DNA of 64,000 nucleotides, from positions 124,001 through 188,000 of the forward strand of contig VJWM01000218.1 in the NCBI GenBank assembly GCA_010909165.1. Reading direction: 5' to 3'. Numbering within the stretch: position 1 is the first letter of the stretch; every line of letters begins with the position of its first letter. Below are positions 43,110 to 54,800 of the stretch, in pieces. Source of the DNA: Anthoceros angustus. Lineage: Eukaryota; Streptophyta; Anthocerotopsida; Anthocerotales; Anthocerotaceae. The notes beneath the pieces are model-generated. The model was not told the origin of the DNA, searched no databases, and saw only the letters and a program-made list of their open reading frames with translations. Position numbers and translations under genes: made by a program.

Positions 43110-44970
43110 TTGGCACTCGGTTCGTCAAATTGACCCAACGACCAGACCGCTCGTGGACGCCAATTCACGTGAACTGGATTTAAAGGATGCCGTGGTTGCT
43201 CGACTATCGGCGATTCTTCGAAGAAAGAAATGGAATTTTTTGAGTGTCCACTTCAATACATGTCTTGTGAAATGCGCAACTTGATACAAAGTTTATTACA
43301 ATCGATTGTATTATACATGTGAAGTCAACTTTCACGGTCCACCCTAGGCAAGGTCTAAAACCCCAACATTTTGTACGCTTATGTTGCGTTATAAATCGCC
43401 TAAGTTTGTGCTGGCTGGTACCATGTGGAAGATGGGAAACGAGTTTGTCATCTTCAAGTTCAAAGGACGTCTACAAAGAGGACAGTTGGCTCCTCCATGT
43501 TCCACCCATTCATCAATACATGTCTTGTGAAATGTGTGGGAGCACCTTGATAATTGTGCTGCTTCCTCATCAGCCTTGAAATCGTTAAGGCATATGCTGC
43601 AATCGCTCTCCTGTTCTTGACAGGTGATGATTCGAAACTCATCGGCCGGGATACCCCCAACAGCTGTTTGGCTGGCGCCTGATGACATAGCAATCAACAC
43701 TCTAGTTTCTTGTCGAGTGACATTGAGAAAGTCGGAAGTGGAAGAGGGGTCACTGGTTGCAGCAGATGGAGATCCAAAGAGCGACGCGACAACGTTGAGA
43801 ACGCCACATTGATGCCACGAACTAATGACTTTGCCAAAGCCACCGTGCTCAAACGCAAATCAACAATGAGTACGCGCATTGATCCTAGATTGTGGAGGTC
43901 TGCCTGTAGATGTGAAACCACCGACACCTAGTGAGCTTCCTTTCCTCTTGTGATACCTTTGTATGGGCAACGTACATTTTATAGAGCCATTGTAGGAGAT
44001 GCCAAATCCAAAGGCCAAGGAATGTTGCAATCAAACACCGAGTGGTTCGCACCAAAGTAAGACAAATGGTATCGAGAGCCAAGGAACGATTCCAATATTT
44101 CCAAATGAGGGGATCGACACCGCGGCAACACATTGAGGATGGCACCGGATTGGCGGTCCGCACCTGCCCGCCGATGATGAGTATGCGATGCACGTGGTGG
44201 CCAAGTGAATTGCGGAATTGCGTGAGGTTGTTGACTTGCCCGATACACGAGGTGTGGGCGATAGCGGACGGCCAACCCGGTAATGTTTGGTTAAGTCGAA
44301 TTTGGTGCTCCGCCCAAGATGAGGCATCGTTCACAAGCCACGCCGGTAGGCACGGCCGTGCACTCATGACTCCGGTGCCGATGGTGCGTCGGGACTCGAC
44401 CAACGCGCCAACTTACCGCACGAATACGCGTGCGGTTGGCCGACGCCTCGGGCGCCGGACTCCGGTCGGACGGAACGACGGACGCTACGAGTGCGCGCGC
44501 AAGGTTGCATCATTTGGCACGGTCGACCGACCCAACGACCAGACCGCTCGTGGACGCCAATTCACGTGAACCGGATTTAAAGGATGCCGTGGTTGCTCGA
44601 CTATCGGCGATTCTTCAAGAAAGAAATGGAATTTTTGAGTGTCCACTTCAATACATGTCTTGTGAAATGCGCAACTTGATACAAAGTTTATTACAATCGA
44701 TTGTATTATACATGTGAAGTCAACTTTCACGGTCCACCCTAGGCAAGGTCTAAAACCCCAACATTTTGTACGCTTATGTTGCGTTATAAATCGCCTAGGT
44801 CTCAGGCTGGCCGGTACCATGTGGAAGATGGGAAACGAGTTTGTCATCTTCAAGTTCAAAGGACGTCTACAAAGAGGACAGTTGGCTCCTCCATGTTCCA
44901 CCCATTCATCAATACATGTCTTGTGAAATGTGTGGAGCACCTTGATAATTGTGCCGCTTCCTCATCTTGA
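42564..44970. repeat. 2.41-kb tandem duplication of gene flank plus first array unit
   Basis: The sequence from about 42564 is repeated starting at about 44970, so the block of mS38 3' flank plus the first RING-H2 unit occurs twice in a row. The joint reads ATCTTGAAATCGTTCATACAATC; flank (TCTTGAAATTTTTCATAC) and array (CCTTGAAATCGTTAAGG) share CTTGAAAT. Confidence 0.8.
43389..43688 (-). CDS. RING-H2 finger protein, best preserved array copy
   Basis: Minus-strand frame of about 99 codons from the ATG at 43688, open further upstream without a Met. It contains a complete RING-H2: C-x2-C-x15-C-x-H-x2-H-x2-C-x11-C-x2-C, from DCSICLNDF through CSHTFHKTCIDEW to ANCPLCRRPL, with the Trp that contacts E2 enzymes in such fingers. 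Proteins of this type are E3 ubiquitin ligases. A hydrophobic, possibly membrane-spanning stretch encoded about 400 bases upstream (44100-43980, other frame) would fit an ATL-like layout (inference). The true start, and whether the frame change upstream is an intron or an indel, is unresolved. Confidence 0.65.
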   Translation of the reverse strand: MSSGASQTAVGGIPADEFRIITCQEQESDCSICLNDFKADEEAAQLSRCSHTFHKTCIDEWVEHGGANCPLCRRPLNLKMTNSFPIFHMVPASTNLGDL

Positions 44971-44977
44971 AATCGTT

Positions 44978-45510
44978 CATACAATCACAACAACTGGGGT
45001 CACCAATTTCTACTTTGAGTGCAGTGATGTTCACCCCTGCTGAGGAGTGCTCGGTCTGAAGAGGCTCAGGACTACAGCGTTCTATCCAAGCTAATGTTCA
45101 AACTACACATGCTACGTCATACTGATCAGGTTTGCAACTGGCCGGAAAACAATATTAAGATTCCATAGCAGGCCAGAGTCTCACCTGTGTCGATAAACCT
45201 CAGGTAGCTGCTGGGTATCATGCTGAATCCTGACCTAGTTGTTCACAGAATGACCAATGCTTATATGAGAAACCGCTGTCTTGCCTGGTCCAGTATCGTC
45301 AGGATGGGCGCAGGATTTTGTCCAAGGCGCCGTTAATCGAATCCACCTTTTCCTTCTACACCTGTTCGAGCCTAGCTGCATACTTTGTCTAAATCAAACC
45401 AGTATAGTTTTGCCTCATAGTTCGTACATCATGCTTCCCTTCTTGCTGTCATGCGTTTGTCGATACCCTGTGCGTAGGACGTGTTCCTCCCCGGGTTCGT
45501 AAGATCGTTG
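44978..45510 (+). repeat. Interposed copy of the mS38 3' flank inside the array
   Basis: Matches 42571-43110 almost base for base (differences such as CCCCTGCTGAGG versus CCCCCTGCTGAGG and CCCCGGG versus a longer C run). It separates array units two and three and explains the 1.0-kb instead of 1.36-kb step between RING cores. Confidence 0.85.
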
Positions 45511-45782
45511 GCACTCGGTTCGTCAAATTGACCCAACGACCAGACCGCTCGGACGCCAATTCACGTGAACTGGATTTAAAGGATGCCGTGGTTGCTCGAC
45601 TATCGGCGATTCTTCAAGAAAGAAATGGAATTTTTGAGTGTCCACTTCAATACATGTCTTGTGAAATGCGCAACTTGATACAAAGTTTATTACAATCGAT
45701 TGTATTATACATGTGAAGTCAACTTTCACGGTCCACCTAGGCAAGGTCTAAAACCCCAACATTTTTATGCGCTTATGTTGCG

Positions 45783-46400
45783 TTATAAATCGCCTAAGTT
45801 TGTCTTTGGTGGTACCATGTGGAAGATGGGAAACGAGTTTGTCATCTTCAAGTTCAAAGGACGTCTACAAAGAGGACAGTTGGCTCCTCCATGTTCCACC
45901 CATTCATCAATACATGTCTTGTGAAATGTGTGGAGCACCTTGATAATTGTCGCTTCCTCATCATTGAAATCGTTAAGGCATATCGCAATCGCTCTCTGTT
46001 CTTGACAGTGATGATTGAAACTCATCGGGATACCCCAACGTTTATTTGGTGGCGATGACATAGCAATCAACACTCTAGTTTCTTGTCGAGTGACATTGAG
46101 AAAGTCGGAAGTGGAAGAGGGGTCACCGTTGCGCAGATGGAGATCCAAAGAGCGCACGTGACAACGCGTTGAGAACGTCACATTGATGCCACGAACTAAT
46201 GACTTTGCCACCGTGCTCAAACGCAAATCAACAATGAGTACGCGCATTGATCCTAGATTGTGGAGGTCTTTGCGGTTGTAGATGTGAAACCACCGACACC
46301 TAGTGAGCTTCCTTTCCTCTTGATACCTTTGTATGGGCAGTGTACATTTTATAGAGCCATTGTAGGAGATGCCAAATCCAAAGGCCAAGGAATGTTGCAA
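45783..46400 (-). pseudogene. Array copy with fused linker and damaged RING-H2
   Basis: The longest array frame (205 codons). An indel brings the upstream linker (MRVLIVDLRLSTVAKSLV) and SDFLNVTRQETRVLIAMSS into one frame with the finger. The finger has lost its first cysteine (AIAICLNDF) and its third cysteine region (EEATIIKVLHTFHKTC), so it would not fold normally. CIDEWVEHGGANCPLCRR is intact. It shows that the linker and finger belong to one ancestral coding sequence. Confidence 0.55.
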
Positions 46401-48393
46401 TCAAACACCGAGTGGTTCGCACCAAAGTAAGACAAATGGTATCGAGAGCCAACGATTCCAATATTTCCAAATGAGGGATCGACACCGCAACACATTGAGG
46501 ATGGCATAATTGGCGGTCCGCACCCGTTCCGCGATGATGAGTATGCGATGCGCCACGTGGTGGCCAAGTGAATTGCGAATTGCGTGAGGTTGTTGACTTG
46601 CCCGATACACGAGGTCTTTGGGCGATAGCGGACGGCCAAGGGTAATGTTTGGTTAAGTCGAATTTGGTGCTCCCGCCCGGAAGATGAGGCATCGTTCACA
46701 AGCCACGCGTCGGTAGGCACGGCTGCCGTGCACTCATGACTCCGGTGCCGATGGTGCGTCGGGACTCCGACCCTGGCGTCAACTTACCGGCGCACTCGGG
46801 AATACGCGTGCCGGTTGGCCGGCGCTCTCGGGCGCCGGACTCCGGGGTGGGGCGGACGCGGGGCGCTTGGCATCTTGGCGGCGCCGCAGGTTGCATCATT
46901 TGGCACTCGGTTCGTCAGACGACGGTCGCCATGGACGCCAATTCACGTGAACGGATTTAAAGGATGCCGTGGTTGCTCGACTATCGGCGATTCTTCAAGA
47001 AAGAAATGGAATTTTTGAGTGTCCACTTCAATACATGTCTTGTGAAATGCGCAACTTGATACAAAGTTTATTACAATCGATTGTATTATACATGTGAAGT
47101 CAACTTTCACGGTCCACCCTAGGCAAGGTCTAAAACCCCAACATTTTGTACGCTTATGTTGCGTTATAAATCGCCTAGATGCTGGTACCATGTGGAAGAT
47201 GGGAAACGAGTTTGTCATCTTCAAGTTCAAAGGACGTCTACAAAGAGGACAGTTGGCTCCTCCATGTTCCACCCATTCATCAATACATGTCTTGTGAAAT
47301 GTGTGGAGCACCTTGATAATTGTCGCTTCCTCATCGCCTTGAAATCGTTAAGGCATATCTTGCAATCGCTCTTCATTCTTAGTGATGATTCGAACTCATC
47401 GGGGATACCCCTAGCAATTGTTTGGTGGCGCGATGACATAGCAATCAACACTCTAGTTTCTTGTCGAGTGACATTGAGAAAGTCGGAAGTGGAAGAGGGG
47501 TCACCGTTGCGCAGATGGAGATCCAAAGAGCGCGTGACAACGTTGAGAACGTCACATTGATGCCACGAACTAATGACTTTGCCAAAGCCACCGTACTCAA
47601 ACGCAAATCAACAATGAGTACGCGCATTGATCCTAGATTGTGGAGGTCTTGCATGTAGATGTGAAACCACCGACACCTAGTGAGCTTCCTTTCCTCGTGA
47701 TACCTTTGTATGGGCAGTGTGCTACATTTTATAGAGCCATTGTAGGAGATGCCAAATCCAAAGGCCAAGGAATGTTGCAATCAAACACCGAGTGGTTCGC
47801 ACCAAAGTAAGACAAATGGTATCGAGAGCCAAGGAACGATTCCAATATTTCCAAATGAGGGATCGAGCGCAACACACATTGAGGATGGCACCGGATTGGC
47901 GGTCCGCACCCGCGATGATGAGTGCACCGCCACGCGTGGTGGCCAAGTGAATTGAGTGCGTGAGGTTGTTGACTTGCGAGGTCTTTGGGCGATAGCGGAC
48001 GGCCAACCCGGTAATGTTTGGTTAAGTCGAATTTGGTGCTCCCGCCCGAAGATGAGGCATCGTTCACAAGCCACGTCGGTAGGCACGGCTGCCGGTGCAC
48101 TCATGACTCCGGTGCCGATGGTGCGTCGGGACTCCGGACCCTCGCGAATCGTCAACTTACCGGGCGCACTCGGGAATACACGCGTGCCGGTTGGCGCTCT
48201 CGGGGCCGGACTCCGGTCGGACGCTGGACGCGAGTGCGGTGGCGCGCAGGTTGCATCATTGGCACTCGGTTCGTGGCTGACCCAACGGATCGCTCGCGGA
48301 CGCCAATTCACGTGAACCGGATTTAAAGGATGCCGTGGTTGCTCGACTATCGGCGATTCTTCAAGAAAGAAATGGAATTTTTGAGTGTCCACT

Positions 48394-48813
48394 TCAATAC
48401 ATGTCTTGTGAAATGCAACTTGATACAAAGTTTATTACAATCGATTGTATTATACATGTGAAGTCAACTTTCACGGTCCACCCTAGGCAAGGTCTAAAAC
48501 CCCAACATTTTGTACGCTTATGTTGCGTTATAAATCGCCTAGGTCGTTGTACCATGTGGAAGATGGGAAACGAGTTTGTCATCTTCAAGTTCAAAGGACG
48601 TCTACAAAGAGGACAATTGGCTCCTCCATGTTCCACCCATTCATCAATACATGTCTTGTGAAATGTGTGGGAGCACCTTGATAATTGTGTCTTCCTCATC
48701 GCCTTGAAATCGTTAAGGCATATCTGCAATCGCTCTTGTTCTTGACAGTGATGATTCAAACTCATCGGCGATACCCCAATTTGCTTTGGTGGCGATGACA
48801 TAGCAATCAACAC
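48394..48813 (-). pseudogene. Array copy with nearly complete RING-H2
   Basis: The 139-codon frame keeps QLSRCSHTFHKTCIDEW and CPLCRRPL in frame, but the first cysteine of the finger is replaced (LQICLNDF) and the frame downstream reads through into the 3' spacer (PRRFITQHKRTKCWGF) because of an indel. Confidence 0.55.
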
Positions 48814-51800
48814 TCTAGTTTCTTGTCGAGTGACATTGAGAAAGTCGGAAGTGGAAGAGGGGTCCGTTGCGCAGATGGAGATCCAAAGAGCGACGTGACA
48901 ACGTTGAGAACGTCACATTGATGCCACTAATGACTTTGCCAAAGCCACCGTACTCAAACGCAAATCAACAATGAGTACGCGCATTGATCCTAGATTGTGG
49001 AGGTCTGCGGTGTAGATGTGAAACCACCGACACCTAGTGAGCTTCCTTTCCTCTTGTGATACCTTTGTATGGGCATGCTACATTTTATAGAGCCATTGTA
49101 GGAGATGCCAAATCCAAAGGCCAAGGAATGTTGCAATCAAACACCGAGTGGTTCGCACCAAAGTAAGACAAATGGTATCGAGAGCCAAGGAACGATTCCA
49201 ATATTTCCAAATGAGGGATCGACACCGGCAACACATTGAGGATGGCACCGGATTGGCGGTCCGCACCCGGTTCGCTCGATGATGAGTATGCGATGCGCCA
49301 CGTGGTGGCCAAGTGAATTGAATTGCGTGAGGTTGTTGACTTGCCCGATACGAGTGCCGGGCGATAGCGGACGGTCAACCCGGTAATGTTTGGTTAAGTC
49401 GAATTTGGTGCTCCGCCCAAGATGAGGCATCGTTCACAAGCCACGTCGGTAGGCACGGCTGCCGTGCACTCATGACTCCGGTGCCGATGGTGCGTCGGGA
49501 CTCCACCTCGCGGCGTCAACTTACCGGCGCACTCGGGAATACGCGTGCGGTTGGCCGACGCCTCGGCGGACTCCGGGGTCGGACGGACGGCCGACGCTTG
49601 GCGCGGCGCGCAAGGTTGCATCATTTGGCACTCGGTTCGAATCGACCCAACGACCGATCGCCGCGACGCCAATTCACGTGAACCGGTTAAAGGATGCCGT
49701 GGTTGCTCGACTATCGGCGATTCTTCAAGAAAGAAATGGAATTTTTGAGTGTCCACTTCAATACATGTCTTGTGAAATGCGCAACTTGATACAAAGTTTA
49801 TTACAATCGATTGTATTATACATGTGAAGTCAACTTTCACGGTCCACCCTAGGCAAGGTCTAAAACCCCAACATTTTGTACGCTTATGTTGCGTTATAAA
49901 TCGCCTAGGTCTGTGCTGGCTGGTACCATGTGGAAGATGGGAACGAGTTTGTCATCTTCAAGTTCAAAGGACGTCTACAAAGAGGACAGTTGGCTCCTCC
50001 ATGTTCCACCCATTCATCAATACATGTCTTGTGAAATGTGTGGGAGCACCTTGATAATTGTCGCTTCCTCATCTTGACCTTGAAATCGTTAAGGCATATC
50101 GCAATCGCTCTTTTCTTGACAGTGATGATTCAAACTCATCGGGGATACCCCCACTTATTTGGTGGCGATGACATAGCAATCAACACTCTAGTTTCTTGTC
50201 GGTGACATTGAGAAAGTCGGAAGTGGAAGAGGGGTCACCGTTGCGCAGATGGAGATCCAAAGAGCGCCGTGACAACGTTGAGAACGTCACATTGATGCCA
50301 CGAACTAATGACTTTGCCAAAGCCACCGTACTCAAACGCAAATCAACAATGAGTACGCGCATTGATCCTAGATTGTGGAGGTGTCTGTAGATGTGAAACC
50401 ACCGACACCTAGTGAGCTTCCTTTCCTCTTGTGATACCTTTGTATGGGCACACATTTTATAGAGCCATTGTAGGAGATGCCAAATCCAGTAAGGAATGTT
50501 GCAATCAAACACCGAGTGGTTCGCACTAAAGTAAGACAAATGGTATCGAGAGCCAAGGAACGATTCCAATATTTCCAAATGAGGATCGACACCGCAACAC
50601 ATTGAGGATGGCACCGGATTGGCGGTCCGCAATTCACGCGATGATGAGTATGCGCCGCGTGGTGGCCAAGTGAATTGCGGAATTGCGTGAGGTTGTTGAC
50701 TTGCCCGATACACGGTCTTTGGGCGATAGCGGGTCAACCCGGTAATGTTTGGTTAAGTCGAATTTGGTGCTCAAGATGAGGCATCGTTCACAAGCCACGT
50801 CGGTAGGCACGCCGGTGCACTCATGACTCCGGTGCCGATGGTGCGTCGGGACTCCGACCCCTCGCGAATCGTCAACTTACCGGCGCACTCGGGAATACGT
50901 GCGGTTGGCCGACGCCTCGGGCCGGACTCCGGGTCCGGACGACGGACGCTTGGCGGCGGGCCGCAAGGTTGCATCATTGGCACTCGGTTCGTCGACCCAC
51001 GACCGATCGCTGCGACGCCAATTCACGTGAACCGGATTTAAAGGATGCCGTGGTTGCTCGACTATCGGCGATTCTTCAAGAAAGAAATGGAATTTTTGAG
51101 TGTCCACTTCAATACATGTCTTGTGAAATGCGCAACTTGATACAAAGTTTATTACAATCGATTGTATTATACATGTGAAGTCAACTTTCACGGTCCACCC
51201 TAGGCAAGGTCTAAAACCCCAACATTTTGTACGCTTATGTTGCGTTATAAATCGCCTAGGTCTCTGTGGTACCATGTGGAAGATGGGAAACGAGTTTGTC
51301 ATCTTCAAGTTCAAAGGACGTCTACAAAGAGGACATTGGCTCCTCCATGTTCCACCCATTCATCAATACATGTCTTGTGAAATGTGTGGGAGCACCTTGA
51401 TAATTGTCGCCTCATCTTGAAATCGTTAAGGCATATCTGCCAATCGCTTCTTGACAGTGATGATTCGAAACTCATCGGTAGGGGATACCTAGCTTTGCTT
51501 CGGCGCGATGACATAGCAATCAACACTCTAGTTTCTTGTCGAGTGACATTGAGAAAGTCGGAAGTGGAAGAGGGGTCACCGTTGCAGCAGATGGAGATCC
51601 AAAGAGCGCGTGACAACGCTGAGAACGCCACATTGATGCCACGAACTAATGACTTTGCCAAAGCCACCGTGACTCAAACGCAAATCAACAATGAGTACGC
51701 GCATTGATCCTAGATTGTGGAGGTCTGCTGTAGATGTGAAACCACCGACACCTAGTGAGCTTCCTTTCCTCGTGATACCTTTGTATGGGCAGGCGTATTA

Positions 51801-54800
51801 CATTTTATAGAGCCATTGTAGGAGATGCCAAATCCAAAGGCCAAGGAATGTTGCAATCAAACACCGAGTGGTTCGCACAAAGTAAGACAAATGGTATCGA
51901 GAGCCAACGATTCCAATATTTCCAAATGAGGGATCGACATGCAACACATTGAGGATGGCACCGGATTGGCGGTCCGCGCCCGCCCGCCGATGATGAGTGT
52001 CGCATCGCCACGTGGTGGCCAAGTGAATTGCGGTGCGTGAGGTTGTTGACTTGCCCGATACACGAGGTCTTTGGCGATAGCGGACGGTCAACCCGGTAAT
52101 GTTTGGTTAAGTCGAATTTGGTGCTGCCTAAGATGAGGCATCGCTCACAAGCCACGCCGGTACGCAGTGCCGGCACTCATGACTCCGGTGCGGGTGTGCG
52201 TCGGGACTCAGACCCTCGCGAATCGTCAACTTACCGCGCACTTCGAATACGTCGGTGGCGGCCTCGGCGCCGGACTCCGGTCGGACGGACGACGGACGCT
52301 TGGCAGTCTGCGCGGCAAGGTTGCATCATTTGGCACTCGGTTGTCCCAACGACCCGGATCGCTGGACGCCAATTCACGTGAACCGGATTTAAAGGATGCC
52401 GTGGTTGCTCGACTATCGGCGATTCTTCAAGAAAGAAATGGAATTTTTGAGTGTCCACTTCAATACATGTCTTGTGAAATGCAACTTGATACAAAGTTTA
52501 TTACAATCGATTGTATTATACATGTGAAGTCAACTTTCACGGTCCACCCTAGGCAAGGTCTAAAACCCCAACATTTTGTACGCTTATGTTGCGTTATAAA
52601 TCGCCTAGGTCATCTTGGTGGTACCATGTGGAAGATGGGAAACGAGTTTGTCATCTTCAAGTTCAAAGGACGCCTACAAAGAGGAGTTGGCTCTCCATGT
52701 TCCACCCATTCATCAATACATGTCTTGTGAAATGTGGGAGCACCTTGATAATTGTCGCCTTCCTCATTGACCTTGAAATCGTTAAGGCATATCTCAATCG
52801 CCTCTTTTCGACAGTGATGATTCGAAACTCGCTGGGATACCTACAGGCTTGGTGGCGCGATGACATAGCAATCAACACTCTAGTTTCTTGTCGAGTGACA
52901 TTGAGAAAGTCGGAAGTGGAAGAGGGGTCACCGTTGCATGGAGATCCAAAGAGCGACGTGACAACGCTGAGAACGCCACATTGATGCCACGAACTAATGA
53001 CTTTGCCAAAGCCACACAAACGCAAATCAACAATGAGTACGCGATTGATCCTAGATTGTGGGTCGCGGTGTGATGTGAAACCACGACACCTAGTGAGCTT
53101 CCTTTCCTCGTGATACCTTTGTATGGGCGGTATGCTACATTTTATAGAGCCATTGTAGGAGATGCCAAATCCAAAGGCCAAGGAATGTTGCAATCAAACC
53201 GAGTGGTTCGCACAAAGTAAGACAAATGGTATCGAGCCGACGATTCCAATATTTCCAAATGAGGATCGACACAGCAACACATTGAGGATGGCACGATTAC
53301 GGTCCGCACCGTTCAGCGATGATGAGTATGCGATGCCGCGTGGTGGCCAGTGAATGATTGCGTGAGGTTGTTGACTTGCCCGATACACGGAGTCTTTGGC
53401 GATAGCGACGGCCAACCCGGTAATGTTTGGTTAAGTCGAATTTGGTGCTCCCGCCCGAAGATGAGGCATCGTCACAAGCCACGCCGGTAGGCACGCTGCG
53501 TGCACTCATGACTCCGGTGCGATGGTGCGCCGGACTCCACCCCTCGCGAATCGTCAACTTACCGGCGCACTTTCGGGAATCGCGTGCCGGTTGGCCGGCA
53601 ACTCTCTCGGCGGGACTCCGGACGCTCGAGACTGAGCGACGGGGCGCTTGGCCAGCGCATCATTGGCACTTTCGGTTCGTCAGGACACGACCCGAGATCG
53701 CTCGCGGACGCCAATTCACGTGAACCGGATTTAAAGGATGCCGTGGTTGCTCGACTATCGGCGATTCTTCAAGAAAGAAATGGAATTTTTGAGTGTCCAC
53801 TTCAATACATGTCTTGTGAAATGCGCAACTTGATACAAAGTTTATTACAATCGATTGTATTATACATGTGAAGTCAACTTTCACGGTCCACCCTAGGCAA
53901 GGTCTAAAACCCCAACATTTTTTACGCTTATGTTGCGTTATAAATCGCCTAGGTGCTGTTGGTACCATGTGGAAGATGGGAAAGAGTTTGTCATCTTCAA
54001 GTTCAAAGGACGTCTACAAAGAGACGATTGGCTCCATGTTCCACCATTCATCAATACATGTCTTGTGAAATGTGTGGAGCACCTTGATAATTGTCTTCCT
54101 CATCCTTGACCTTGAAATCGTTAAGGCATATCGCAATCGCTCTCTGTTCTTGACAGTGATGATTCGAAACTCATCTAGGGATACCCCCAATAATGCTGGC
54201 GATGACATAGCAATCAACACTCTAGTTTCTTGTCGGTGACATTGAGAAAGTCGGAAGTGGAAGAGGGGTCCGTTAGCAGATGGAGATCCAAAGAGCGACG
54301 TGACAACGCTGAGAACGCCACATTGATGCCACAACTAATGACTTTGCCAAAGCCACCGTACTCAAACGCAAATCAACAATGAGTACGCGCATTGATCCTA
54401 GATTGTGGAGGTGAGATGTGAAACCACCGACACCTAGTGAGCTTCCTTTCCTACTGGATACCTTTGTATGGGCAGCAGTGCTACATTTTATAGAGCCATT
54501 GTAGGAGATGCCAAATCCAAAGGCCAAGGAATGTTGCAATCAAACAAAGTGGTTCACCAAAGTAAGACAAATGGTATCGAGCCAGGAACCATTCCAATAT
54601 TTCCAAATGAGGGGATCGACACGGCAACACATTGAGATGGCACCGGATTGGCGGTCCGCACTCCAGTTCCGCTGGCGATGATGAGTATGCGATCGCCACG
54701 TGGTGGCCAAGTGGTGAATTGGCGTGAGGTTGTTGACTTGCCCGATATACGAGGTGCGGGCGATAGCGGATGTCAACCCGGTAATGTTTGGTTAAGTCAA

